A stretch of 64,000 nt of DNA from Hydrotalea flava. GTDB taxonomy: Bacteria > Bacteroidota > Bacteroidia > Chitinophagales > Chitinophagaceae. Numbering within the stretch: the stretch's first letter is position 1; every line of letters begins with the position of its first letter. The position numbers and the translations under genes are program-made. Below, piece after piece: positions 7,946-16,259 of the stretch. The notes under the pieces were generated by a model, which saw only the letters and a program-made list of their open reading frames with translations, was not told the origin of the DNA and ran no database searches. The stretch lies in assembly GCF_001623405.1 (NCBI RefSeq), contig NZ_LUHG01000041.1, forward strand, positions 1-64,000. Reading direction: 5' to 3'.

Positions 7946-8827
7946 TTAATCGAATAAATCGGAAGAAAGATAACGATCACCACGATCGCAGATAATACAA
8001 ACAATTACCCCCTTATCTAATTCTGCAGATAGCCGGTATGCAGCATGAACCGCACCACCACTGCTCATACCGGCAAAAACTGCTTCCTCTCTTGCCAATC
8101 GCTTCGCCATAATACGGGCATCTTTCTCATCAATATCCATTATTCTATCTACCCGGCTCTTGTCGAATATTTTTGGCAAATAAGCTTCCGGCCATTTACG
8201 AATGCCTGGAATTTTAGACCCATCAGTAGGCTGACAACCTACAATTTGTATGCTTGGATTTTTTTCTTTCAAAAACCGGGAAACACCCATAATCGTTCCG
8301 GTAGTACCCATTGATGATACAAAATGAGTAACTACTCCTTTTGTATCGCGCCATATTTCCGGGCCTGTGGTAGCGTAATGCATTTTATAATTATCCGGAT
8401 TGGCAAATTGATTCAACATTAAATAGCCACCTTTGGCCACCTGAGCATTGGCATAATCAATTGCTGCTTCCATGGAACCGGACTTTGGTGTAAGAACAAC
8501 TTTAGCGCCATATGCCTGCATAGTTAAAACGCGTTCACGTGTAGCATCTTCGGGCATCACTAATTCAATTTCCACATTAAATAATCGTGCAATCATAGCC
8601 AATGCAATTCCGGTATTGCCACTTGTAGCTTCAATCAATTTTATACCCGGCTTTAATTCGCCTCTGTCAACTGCACCTTTTATCATACCATAGGCAGCCC
8701 TGTCTTTCACACTTCCACCGGGATTATTACCTTCTAATTTTCCGAAAATATGTACATTTTTATTTTGGGTAATTGATGTTAGTTCCACCAAAGGAGTATT
8801 ACCAATACAATCTAAAATACCTGCCAT
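7946..8827 (-). CDS. cysM: Cysteine synthase B (CysM type)
   Basis: 293 residues, PLP-dependent fold II. The PLP lysine is Lys41 in GGSVKDR, the substrate loop is EATSGNTGIALA, and the segment SSMGTTGTIMGVSRFLKEK with CQPTDGSKIPGIRKW is typical of CysM rather than CysK. It makes cysteine from O-acetylserine and sulfide, and CysM enzymes can also use thiosulfate. A second paralogue, the CysK type, sits in the sulfate assimilation cluster at 55830-56741. This copy is separate from that cluster, lies after ahcY on the same strand with a terminator between, and has none of the palindromes found near the cys operon. Its position by ahcY hints at a link with sulfur amino acid recycling. Confidence 0.88.
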   Translation of the reverse strand: MAGILDCIGNTPLVELTSITQNKNVHIFGKLEGNNPGGSVKDRAAYGMIKGAVDRGELKPGIKLIEATSGNTGIALAMIARLFNVEIELVMPEDATRERVLTMQAYGAKVVLTPKSGSMEAAIDYANAQVAKGGYLMLNQFANPDNYKMHYATTGPEIWRDTKGVVTHFVSSMGTTGTIMGVSRFLKEKNPSIQIVGCQPTDGSKIPGIRKWPEAYLPKIFDKSRVDRIMDIDEKDARIMAKRLAREEAVFAGMSSGGAVHAAYRLSAELDKGVIVCIICDRGDRYLSSDLFD

Positions 8828-8923
8828 AGTAAAATCATTAAAGGTTGCAAGTTCTGATAAACCGGCGAAAATGCAACCACTTCCATTTGCTAATTAAGAA
8901 AATTTAATATTGAAGTGTGCAAC

Positions 8924-8958
8924 AAAAAAGCCTGCAGGTATATCCCACAGGCTTTTTT
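8924..8958 (-). terminator. Rho-independent terminator downstream of ahcY
   Basis: AAAAAAGCCTG (8924-8934) pairs with CAGGCTTTTTT across a 13-nt loop, with a T run in the minus-strand direction. It separates ahcY from cysM. Confidence 0.85.
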
Positions 8959-8977
8959 CTTTATCAATAAAGCAATT

Positions 8978-10303
8978 TTAATAACGATACATTTCTGTTT
9001 TAAATGGTCCGTTTTTAGGAATACCCAGATAACTGGCCTGCGTATCGGTTAAAGTATCTAAACGAACACCAATTTTGCTTAAGTGCAAGCGTGCCACTTT
9101 TTCATCCAATACTTTGGGCAACACATATACTTTGTTTTCGTATTGATCAGCATGGTTCCAAAGTTCAATTTGTGCCAGTGTTTGGTTAGTGAATGAGGCA
9201 CTCATTACAAATGAGGGGTGCCCTGTTGCACAACCCAGATTTACTAAACGGCCTTCGGCCAAAACAATTACGTCTTTGTTTTCAATGGTATATAAATCAA
9301 CCTGTGGTTTAATGGTGTTTTTGGTATGCCCGTAATTGGCATTTAACCAGGCCATATCAATTTCAATATCAAAGTGACCGATATTGCAAACAATGGCTTT
9401 ATCTTTCATTTTACGAAAATGCGCCTCCGTAATTAAATCGCGACAACCTGAAGCGGTTACAATAATGTCAGCTTCTTCTACTGCTTCAATCATGGGTTTT
9501 ACTTCGTAACCATCCATTGCAGCTTGTAAAGCACAAATAGGATCAATTTCAGTAACAATTACGCGGCACCCGGCACCTCTTAATGAGGCAGCTGAACCTT
9601 TACCCACATCACCATAACCACCTACAACGGCTACTTTACCGGCCATCATTACATCAGTAGCACGACGAATAGCATCTACCAAACTTTCTTTACAACCATA
9701 TTTGTTATCAAACTTCGATTTAGTAACAGAGTCGTTTACATTAATAGCCGGAATAGGCAACGTACCTTTTTCCATTCGTTCATATAAACGATGTACACCT
9801 GTGGTAGTTTCTTCAGATAAGCCACGAATATTTTTAACCAATTCAGGATATTTATCTAACACCATATTGGTTAAATCGCCACCATCGTCTAAAATCATGT
9901 TCAATGGTTTGCCTGCACTACCAAAGAATAATGTTTGTTCTATACACCAGTCAGATTCTTCAACGGTTTGTCCTTTCCAGGCAAATACGCCAATACCTGC
10001 AGCAGCAATGGCAGCAGCAGCATGATCTTGTGTTGAGAAAATATTGCAGGAACTCCATTTTACTTCAGCGCCCAAAGCAACAAGGGTTTCTATGAGTACT
10101 GCTGTTTGAATAGTCATGTGTAAGCAACCGGCAATTCTGGCACCTTTTAATGGTTGTGAGGCTCCATATTCGGCCCTTAAAGCCATTAAACCGGGCATTT
10201 CGGCTTCAGCCAGTTTAATTTCTTTACGACCCCATTCGGCCAAACTTAAATCGGCAACTTTATAAGGCAATTTAAAATCAATTGCGTAAGTGGTATTTGA
10301 CAT
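8978..10303 (-). CDS. ahcY: Adenosylhomocysteinase
   Basis: 441 residues. Hydrolyses S-adenosylhomocysteine to adenosine and homocysteine in the methyl cycle, in the cytoplasm, with bound NAD. Visible motifs: [13 protein letters not shown] near the N terminus, [18 protein letters not shown], the substrate segment [17 protein letters not shown], the NAD-binding [16 protein letters not shown], and the conserved C-terminal tail ending KTEMYRY that closes the neighbouring active site in the tetramer. Length and motifs fit the full enzyme, and start and stop are clear. The gene is divergent from an Lrp/AsnC regulator, which could control it, and has a good -7 box just upstream. Confidence 0.97.
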   Translation of the reverse strand: MSNTTYAIDFKLPYKVADLSLAEWGRKEIKLAEAEMPGLMALRAEYGASQPLKGARIAGCLHMTIQTAVLIETLVALGAEVKWSSCNIFSTQDHAAAAIAAAGIGVFAWKGQTVEESDWCIEQTLFFGSAGKPLNMILDDGGDLTNMVLDKYPELVKNIRGLSEETTTGVHRLYERMEKGTLPIPAINVNDSVTKSKFDNKYGCKESLVDAIRRATDVMMAGKVAVVGGYGDVGKGSAASLRGAGCRVIVTEIDPICALQAAMDGYEVKPMIEAVEEADIIVTASGCRDLITEAHFRKMKDKAIVCNIGHFDIEIDMAWLNANYGHTKNTIKPQVDLYTIENKDVIVLAEGRLVNLGCATGHPSFVMSASFTNQTLAQIELWNHADQYENKVYVLPKVLDEKVARLHLSKIGVRLDTLTDTQASYLGIPKNGPFKTEMYRY

Positions 10304-10323
10304 ATTAGCGTATTTTTTCCGTG

Positions 10324-10331
10324 CAAAGATA
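10324..10331 (-). promoter_or_regulatory. Putative -7 box of ahcY
   Basis: TATCTTTG on the minus strand matches the Bacteroidetes -7 consensus TAnnTTTG, about 21 bp before the ahcY start. No TTG was found at the -33 position. Confidence 0.5.
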
Positions 10332-10422
10332 GTTGAGAAGAATAAAAAGCTTCGTTATTGCTATAAAATCAGGAAATTATTATACTTTTAATCATTATAA
10401 CAGTATAAAAAACTGAAACAGT

Positions 10423-10923
10423 ATGCAGGAAGCACAGAAAAAAGAACAAAAGAACATTTTACCAGATGGTTTAGACAAAATTGACTGGCAAATTTTACAA
10501 TTGTTGGAATCCAATGCAAGAATGACGATTAAAGAAATAGCCGACAAAGTGCATTTAAGTACATCACCGGTTCATGACAGAATAAAAAAATTAGAACAAT
10601 CCGGTATTATTCAGCAATATGTTACTTTATTAAATGCCGCCAAGGTCAATAAAGGTTTATGGGTAATTTGTTATGTATCATTAAAACAACACAATAAAAG
10701 TGCAGGATCAAAATTCATAAAAGCCATACAGACCATGCCTGAAGTGAAAGAATGTTATAATATATCAGGTGAATTTGATTTTATGTTGAAGGTGGCAGTA
10801 AAAGACATGGAATCATATTATGATTTTCATGTAAATCAATTAAGCGAAGCTGAAAACATAGGTCATGTACAAAGTGTGTTTGTTATGGGTATTGTGAAAC
10901 AAACCCATACTTTATTATCGTAA
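10423..10923 (+). CDS. Lrp/AsnC-family transcriptional regulator
   Basis: 166 residues. The N-terminal winged helix-turn-helix (about 18-75: LDKIDWQILQLLESNARMTIKEIADKV... STSPVHDRIKKLEQSGIIQ) is followed by the ligand-binding RAM domain (about 85-160: VICYVSLKQH, MPEVKECYNISGEFDFML, DMESYYDFH). Lrp/AsnC proteins form octamers and respond to amino acids. The gene is divergent from ahcY with 119 bp between the starts, so it may regulate ahcY or itself; that is inference. The ligand cannot be predicted. Confidence 0.92.
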   Translation: MQEAQKKEQKNILPDGLDKIDWQILQLLESNARMTIKEIADKVHLSTSPVHDRIKKLEQSGIIQQYVTLLNAAKVNKGLWVICYVSLKQHNKSAGSKFIKAIQTMPEVKECYNISGEFDFMLKVAVKDMESYYDFHVNQLSEAENIGHVQSVFVMGIVKQTHTLLS

Positions 10924-10964
10924 CTGATAAAAGAAATGCAATGAATGTTTCAGGATAAAATAAT

Positions 10965-11459
10965 TTAATTGAGCTCAATTGCCATTACATAATCATTCAT
11001 AAAATACCCATTTCCTATATCATTGTCTTCTTCTTTCAAAATCTGAAAACCCATTTTGGTATAAAACCCAATGGCTTTATTTTGTCGGTTTACATTTAAA
11101 ATTAAGTTGGTAGCACCTGCTGATTTAACCTGATGAATGACTGTTTGTAAAAGCTGTTTGCCAATACCTGTACCTTGTGTTGCAGGCAGCATGTATAATT
11201 TTTGAAGTTTGTATTGAATTGGTGTAATAGCATTATAGGCAGCAAAGCCAATGATTTGCGCATCATTTACGGCCAATAAATAGGTATATCCTTTATTCAT
11301 TTGCTGTATTAATTCATCCTGGCTATACATTAATTGCAGCATATAAGTAATTTGCTCTTTACTTAAAATTGTGCCATAAGCTTTGGGCCAGGTTGTAAAG
11401 GCAATTTGTTGAATCGCGGGAATATCGGCAATAGTCGCTTTTTGAATAACAGTGCTCAT
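10965..11459 (-). CDS. GNAT-family N-acetyltransferase
   Basis: 164 residues in the GNAT fold: an N-terminal helix-rich region with IPAIQQIAFTTWPKAY, then YTYLLAVNDAQIIGFAAY, and the acetyl-CoA pyrophosphate loop LPATQGTGIGKQLLQTV (motif A), followed by LILNVNRQNKAIGFYTKMGF. It transfers an acetyl group from acetyl-CoA to an unknown amine. It starts 6 bp after the stop of the PAP2 gene and is probably the last gene of a valS-PAP2-GNAT transcript. The substrate is unknown. Confidence 0.9.
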   Translation of the reverse strand: MSTVIQKATIADIPAIQQIAFTTWPKAYGTILSKEQITYMLQLMYSQDELIQQMNKGYTYLLAVNDAQIIGFAAYNAITPIQYKLQKLYMLPATQGTGIGKQLLQTVIHQVKSAGATNLILNVNRQNKAIGFYTKMGFQILKEEDNDIGNGYFMNDYVMAIELN

Positions 11460-11465
11460 AACGCA

Positions 11466-12074
11466 TTATTGTTTTGAACGAATCGTTTTTCGTTTTTGAA
11501 AATATTTTTCAGTGAGCCAATGGCTCAACAAAGCACTACCCGAACCTACTACCGCGCCAATTAATACATCGCTGGGATAATGTTCGCCTAAATATAAACG
11601 AGAATAACCCACAGCACTTGCCCATGCAAAAGCCGGTACCGTTATATACCATTTTTTAAAAGACAGTGCCAACCCCGTTGCATTGGAAAATGCTAAGGAT
11701 ACATGCCCTGATGGAAGTGAATATCCTGCTTCAGTAGCATCAAAAGGATGGATTAATTGTGGATAGGTAGTATAGGGTCTTGCTCTGTTTACAGATAATT
11801 TAATCAGTTCTGCAACACCGGCAGAAAGTATAACACCACTGCCCACTGCATAAGCTTTTTGTTGTAAAGAGGAATTACCCTCGATAGTTGCAACCAGCCA
11901 AATACCGGCAGGCACACCAATACTAACCGGATAAGCAGAACTGGTTGCACCCCGCCAAATAATATTATTGGGTTGTTGTGGATTGATGTTTTTCAAAATA
12001 TTGATATCAATATTTTGAGCATTCACCTGGCATATACCGAACAACAAAACAGATAAAGGAAAATACTTTTTCAT
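11466..12074 (-). CDS. PAP2-family phosphatase, exported
   Basis: About 202 residues from the second Met (12074). The upstream Met at 12098 adds eight residues in front of the signal peptide and is less likely. The signal peptide MKKYFPLSVLLFGICQVNAQ is clear. PAP2 motifs are present: KLSVNRARPY (C1), SLPSGHVSLAFS (C2, with the catalytic His) and SRLYLGEHYPSDVLIGAVVG (C3). Such enzymes dephosphorylate lipid phosphates, for example undecaprenyl pyrophosphate or lipid A, at the periplasmic side of the membrane. The exact substrate is unknown. It follows valS after 31 bp on the same strand. Confidence 0.88.
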   Translation of the reverse strand: MKKYFPLSVLLFGICQVNAQNIDINILKNINPQQPNNIIWRGATSSAYPVSIGVPAGIWLVATIEGNSSLQQKAYAVGSGVILSAGVAELIKLSVNRARPYTTYPQLIHPFDATEAGYSLPSGHVSLAFSNATGLALSFKKWYITVPAFAWASAVGYSRLYLGEHYPSDVLIGAVVGSGSALLSHWLTEKYFQKRKTIRSKQ

Positions 12075-12105
12075 ATTTTTTGATTGAGTGCCTGGCAAAA
12101 ATTGT

Positions 12106-14742
12106 TTAGCTTAATGCCTGAAGTGATTCCTCAATGGTTTTAATTCTGGCCAAAGCATCTGTTTTTTTCTTTTGTTCAATAGCAACAACAGCCGGGGCCG
12201 CATTTTGAACAAATTTTTCATTGCTGAGTTTTTTCTCTACACTTTGCAAAAAATTCTTTTGGTATGCCAAATCTTTTAATAATGTGTCTTTTAATGTGTC
12301 ATTATCTAATGCGGCTGTAGAAAGTATATAAAATTTATCTGTTTCAATGGCTACAACAATGGTATTGGGCACAGCACTTTCAACAATTGTAAATGAGGAA
12401 GCATTGATTTGCCTGCATATAATTTGCTGTATACTTCTAAAAACTTTGGGCTGATCTGTTTGTACAAGAACTTCAATCGCATCTTTGGGCTTTATATTGT
12501 TTTTTATCCGTGTTTCACGAATGGCTGTAATCACTTTTTTTAAAAACTCAGCTTCCTGTAAAATAATTGCATCATAATTTTTAGCAGGTGTAATTTGCTT
12601 TACACACAAATCATCTGTCCGATCTGCCAATAAGTGATAAATTTCTTCTGTGATAAAGGGCATAAAAGGATGCAGCAACTGCAATAATTCATCAAAAAAT
12701 GCAATGGTTTTTTGATATACTTTGCTATCTATCGGCTTTTCAAAACCTGGTTTTACCCATTCCAGATACCAACTGCAAAAATCATCCCAAATGAGTGAGT
12801 AGATCACTTTCAATGCTTCACTTAATTTAAATTGAACCATTAATTGTTCTACTTCCAATTGAGCCTGTATCAATCTATTTTCAAACCAATGTAACGCAAA
12901 GGCATTGTCGTTAGATGTGTCTGTATGATCTGCAATTCTGCTTTCCCATAGTTTAATTAATTTGAGAGCATTCCAAATTTTATTATTGAAATTTCTTCCT
13001 TGTTCCAGGCTGCTTTCATCAAATAAAATATCATTGCCTGCAGGGGAAGCAATCATGATACCGAAACGCACTGCATCGGCACCATACATATCAATTAAAC
13101 CCAGCAAATCGGGCGAGTTACCAAGACTCTTACTCATTTTTCTTCCCAGCTTATCTCTTACAATGCCGGTAAAATAAACATTGTTAAAGGGTTTTTTATC
13201 CATGAACTCGAATCCAGCCATTACCATTCTGGCTACCCAAAAGAAAATGATTTCAGGTGCAGTTACCAAAGTGTTGGTGGGATAATAATATTGAACCTCT
13301 TCATTTCCCGGTTTACTGAGCCCTTTAAACACTTCAAAAGGCCATAGCCAAGATGAGAACCAGGTATCTAAACAGTCTTCATCCTGAACAACATCTTCCG
13401 GTGTAAGTTGTGGATTTTTTTGTTGTAATTGTATGAAAGCATCCTGCGCATTTTCTGCAACTGCAAAATTGCCTTGCTGATCATACCAGGCCGGTATGCG
13501 ATGCCCCCACCACAACTGCCGACTGATGCACCAGTCTTTGATATTGGCCATCCAATGATGGTATAAATTTTTAAATTTTACAGGATGAAAACAAATATCA
13601 TCTTCCATTACAGCTTGCAATGCCGGTTCGGCCAGCTCTTTCATTTTTACCCACCACTGCAAACTTAACCTTGGTTCTACTACCACATCTGTTCTTTCTG
13701 AATACCCTACTTCACTGGTATAATCCTCCGTTGAAACAATATGGCCGGCATCAGTTAATTTTTCTACAATCATTTTTCTGGCTTCAAACCTGTCTAAGCC
13801 CACTCCTATTTGCGCAGCTTCGTTTAAAGTACCATCTTCATTCAAGATATCAATAACAGGTAAGTGATGTTTTTGTCCCAACATATAATCGTTGGCATCA
13901 TGCGCCGGTGTAATTTTTAATGCACCTGTACCAAAATCCATTGCCACATAAGCATCTGTTATAATTGGAATTTCGCGATGTATTAAAGGAACAATGGCTT
14001 TTTTGCCATGATAATACCTGTAACGTTCATCATCGGGATGTACACAAATGGCCACATCGCCCATAATGGTTTCCGGCCTTACAGTAGCAATGGTAATATA
14101 TTCCTGCGTAAGCCCATCAGTGTTAGCAAGTGCATACCTGATATAATATAATTTTTGACGGGTTTCTTTTCTGATTACTTCTTCATCACTTAATGCAGTT
14201 TTTGCTTTCACATCCCAGTGTATCATTCTCTGTCCGCGATAGATGAACCCTTTTTGATATAAATCGATAAATACGCGGATAACAGATTTATAATAATCAT
14301 CATCCATTGTAAATGTGGTTCGGTTCCAATCAACACTACAGCCTAATTTTTTAAGTTGCTCCAATATAATACCGCCATATTTTTCCTTCCATTCCCAGGC
14401 ATATTCTAAAAATTTATCGCGAGATAAGGTAGATTTTGCAATACCCCTTTCCCGCAACATAGCCACTACTTTTGCCTCAGTTGCAATTGATGCATGATCA
14501 GTACCCGGCACCCAGCATGCATTTTTACCCTGCATTCTTGCCCTTCGTACCAATATATCTTGAATGGAATTATTTAAACAATGCCCCATGTGCAAAACAC
14601 CGGTAACATTTGGTGGAGGCATCACTACAGTATATGGTTCCCGGTCATCGGGTTTACTATTAAAATAACCTTGCTCCATCCAATGGGTATACCATTTGGT
14701 TTCTATCGCTCCCGGAATAAAATTTTTACTTAATTCAAACAT
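12106..14742 (-). CDS. valS: Valyl-tRNA synthetase
   Basis: 878 residues from ATG at 14742; an upstream in-frame Met at 14892 would add 50 residues unlike the family and overlap the divergent gene. Class I synthetase charging tRNA-Val with valine. Visible: PPPNVTGVLHMGHCLNN (HIGH motif 51-54), the editing domain (about 190-350, with TVRPETIMGDVAICVHP), GRKMSKSLGN (KMSKS motif), WCISRQLWWGHRIPAW, and a C-terminal tRNA-binding coiled coil ending in ARIKTIEESLQ. All conserved parts are present. A good -7 box lies just upstream. It is followed by the PAP2 and GNAT genes. Confidence 0.97.
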   Translation of the reverse strand: MFELSKNFIPGAIETKWYTHWMEQGYFNSKPDDREPYTVVMPPPNVTGVLHMGHCLNNSIQDILVRRARMQGKNACWVPGTDHASIATEAKVVAMLRERGIAKSTLSRDKFLEYAWEWKEKYGGIILEQLKKLGCSVDWNRTTFTMDDDYYKSVIRVFIDLYQKGFIYRGQRMIHWDVKAKTALSDEEVIRKETRQKLYYIRYALANTDGLTQEYITIATVRPETIMGDVAICVHPDDERYRYYHGKKAIVPLIHREIPIITDAYVAMDFGTGALKITPAHDANDYMLGQKHHLPVIDILNEDGTLNEAAQIGVGLDRFEARKMIVEKLTDAGHIVSTEDYTSEVGYSERTDVVVEPRLSLQWWVKMKELAEPALQAVMEDDICFHPVKFKNLYHHWMANIKDWCISRQLWWGHRIPAWYDQQGNFAVAENAQDAFIQLQQKNPQLTPEDVVQDEDCLDTWFSSWLWPFEVFKGLSKPGNEEVQYYYPTNTLVTAPEIIFFWVARMVMAGFEFMDKKPFNNVYFTGIVRDKLGRKMSKSLGNSPDLLGLIDMYGADAVRFGIMIASPAGNDILFDESSLEQGRNFNNKIWNALKLIKLWESRIADHTDTSNDNAFALHWFENRLIQAQLEVEQLMVQFKLSEALKVIYSLIWDDFCSWYLEWVKPGFEKPIDSKVYQKTIAFFDELLQLLHPFMPFITEEIYHLLADRTDDLCVKQITPAKNYDAIILQEAEFLKKVITAIRETRIKNNIKPKDAIEVLVQTDQPKVFRSIQQIICRQINASSFTIVESAVPNTIVVAIETDKFYILSTAALDNDTLKDTLLKDLAYQKNFLQSVEKKLSNEKFVQNAAPAVVAIEQKKKTDALARIKTIEESLQALS

Positions 14743-14765
14743 ACATTTACAACATTGAAATGCTG

Positions 14766-14773
14766 CAAATGTA
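14766..14773 (-). promoter_or_regulatory. Putative -7 box of valS
   Basis: TACATTTG on the minus strand matches TAnnTTTG and ends 23 bp before the valS start at 14742. This also supports that start over the upstream Met at 14892. Confidence 0.5.
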
Positions 14774-14853
14774 AGGAAATGCCTCGGGCATGATAGATTT
14801 AAAAGCACTGAATTTAACCAAGAAAAGAAAAAAAATATTAATTTCACACCAAC

Positions 14854-16179
14854 ATGTTTGCAATTGTAGATATTGAAACAACGGGAGGGCATGCACAGTA
14901 TAGTGGTATTACCGAAATTGCGGTGGTATTATTTGACGGTAAAAAAACCGAAGGCATTTATGAAACATTGGTAAATCCGCAAATGCCCATTCAGCCCTAT
15001 GTGCAATCTTTAACCGGCATTACCCAAAAAATGGTAACCAAAGCGCCGGTATTCCCGGCCATTGCACCACATATCTACCATTTACTAAAAGACCGGATTT
15101 TTGTAGCACACAATGTAAATTTTGATTATGCATTTGTAAAACAACAATTGGCAAATTGCGGATTTGAGTTAAACAACCATAAATTATGTACCATAAGGCT
15201 ATCCAGAAAAATTTTCCCCGGGTTACCTAAATATGGTTTGGGCAGTATTTGCAGTGCCTTACAAATTAAACATACACAACAACACAGAGCAGCAGGTGAT
15301 GCATTGGCTACTACCGAACTATTAAAATTACTGATACAAAATGATACCAGCGGACATCTGCAAAAAATGATGAAGAGTAAGCAATCTGCAGCGTATTTGC
15401 CGCCTCATATCAATGAAGAACAATTTAAAGCCTTACCCGAACAATCCGGCATTTACTATTTTTATAATCAGGAAAAAAAAGTGATATATATAGGCAAAGC
15501 AAAAAACATAAAAAAAAGAGTAACACAGCATTTTGCCAACAATAAAACAACTGCACAAAAACAAGCGTTTTTAAGAGAAATACATGCCATTCAGTTTACC
15601 GTTTGCAGCAGTGAGTTTACTGCATCAATTTTAGAAAGTATTGAAATAAAAAAATGGTGGCCTAAATACAATAAAAGCCAAAAATTTAAGGAACAGAAAT
15701 ATGGCTTATACCATTTTGTTGACAGCAAGGGCTATGAAAGACTGGCCATTGATAAATGGAAGAAACAATTACATCCTTGGGCATCGTTTAGGCATTTGCC
15801 GGAAGCTTACAATCTTTTATGGAATCTGATTCGCCGGTTTGAATTATTACCCGGATTGTGTTTTATCGATAAAACAGCAATTACCCAACCCATCCCCGAT
15901 GCTGAATCATACAATATACGGGTACAGGCAGCAATACAATCATTAGAAGCAGATTCCATTATCTGTTCAATTAAAGATGGCGCACACTATATTCTGATTG
16001 AAAAAGGTGTTTTCTTTGGAATGGGGTATATAGAAGCGGAACAAACTACTTTATCAATAGAAACCCTTAAAAATGCTTTAACACCCTATCCGGAAAATGA
16101 TGTTATTAAACATTTAATTCAGCAATATATCCGCAATCATCCGGAGGATGTGATTCATTTTGATATTGCTTCCCACTAA
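14854..16179 (+). CDS. DnaQ-like 3'-5' exonuclease fused to a GIY-YIG nuclease domain
   Basis: 441 residues. The N-terminal 165 residues are a DEDDh exonuclease like DNA polymerase III epsilon: FAIVDIETTGG (Asp6, Glu8), QSLTGITQKMV, FVAHNVNFDYAF and HRAAGDALATTELL. From about 195 a UvrC-type GIY-YIG domain follows: GIYYFYNQEKKVIYIGKAKN with IKKRVTQHF. The C-terminal 190 residues are not assigned. Fusions of this type occur in several phyla and are annotated as exonuclease/endonuclease proteins. They are presumed to act in DNA repair, but the role is poorly known. The gene is divergent from valS and lies before tex. Confidence 0.88.
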   Translation: MFAIVDIETTGGHAQYSGITEIAVVLFDGKKTEGIYETLVNPQMPIQPYVQSLTGITQKMVTKAPVFPAIAPHIYHLLKDRIFVAHNVNFDYAFVKQQLANCGFELNNHKLCTIRLSRKIFPGLPKYGLGSICSALQIKHTQQHRAAGDALATTELLKLLIQNDTSGHLQKMMKSKQSAAYLPPHINEEQFKALPEQSGIYYFYNQEKKVIYIGKAKNIKKRVTQHFANNKTTAQKQAFLREIHAIQFTVCSSEFTASILESIEIKKWWPKYNKSQKFKEQKYGLYHFVDSKGYERLAIDKWKKQLHPWASFRHLPEAYNLLWNLIRRFELLPGLCFIDKTAITQPIPDAESYNIRVQAAIQSLEADSIICSIKDGAHYILIEKGVFFGMGYIEAEQTTLSIETLKNALTPYPENDVIKHLIQQYIRNHPEDVIHFDIASH

Positions 16180-16259
16180 ACATTCTCCATTTATTTTAAA
16201 AAATTTTTTTTACTGCACAGCCCATATATTCGCTGTCCTAATTGATTTGTATATAAATA

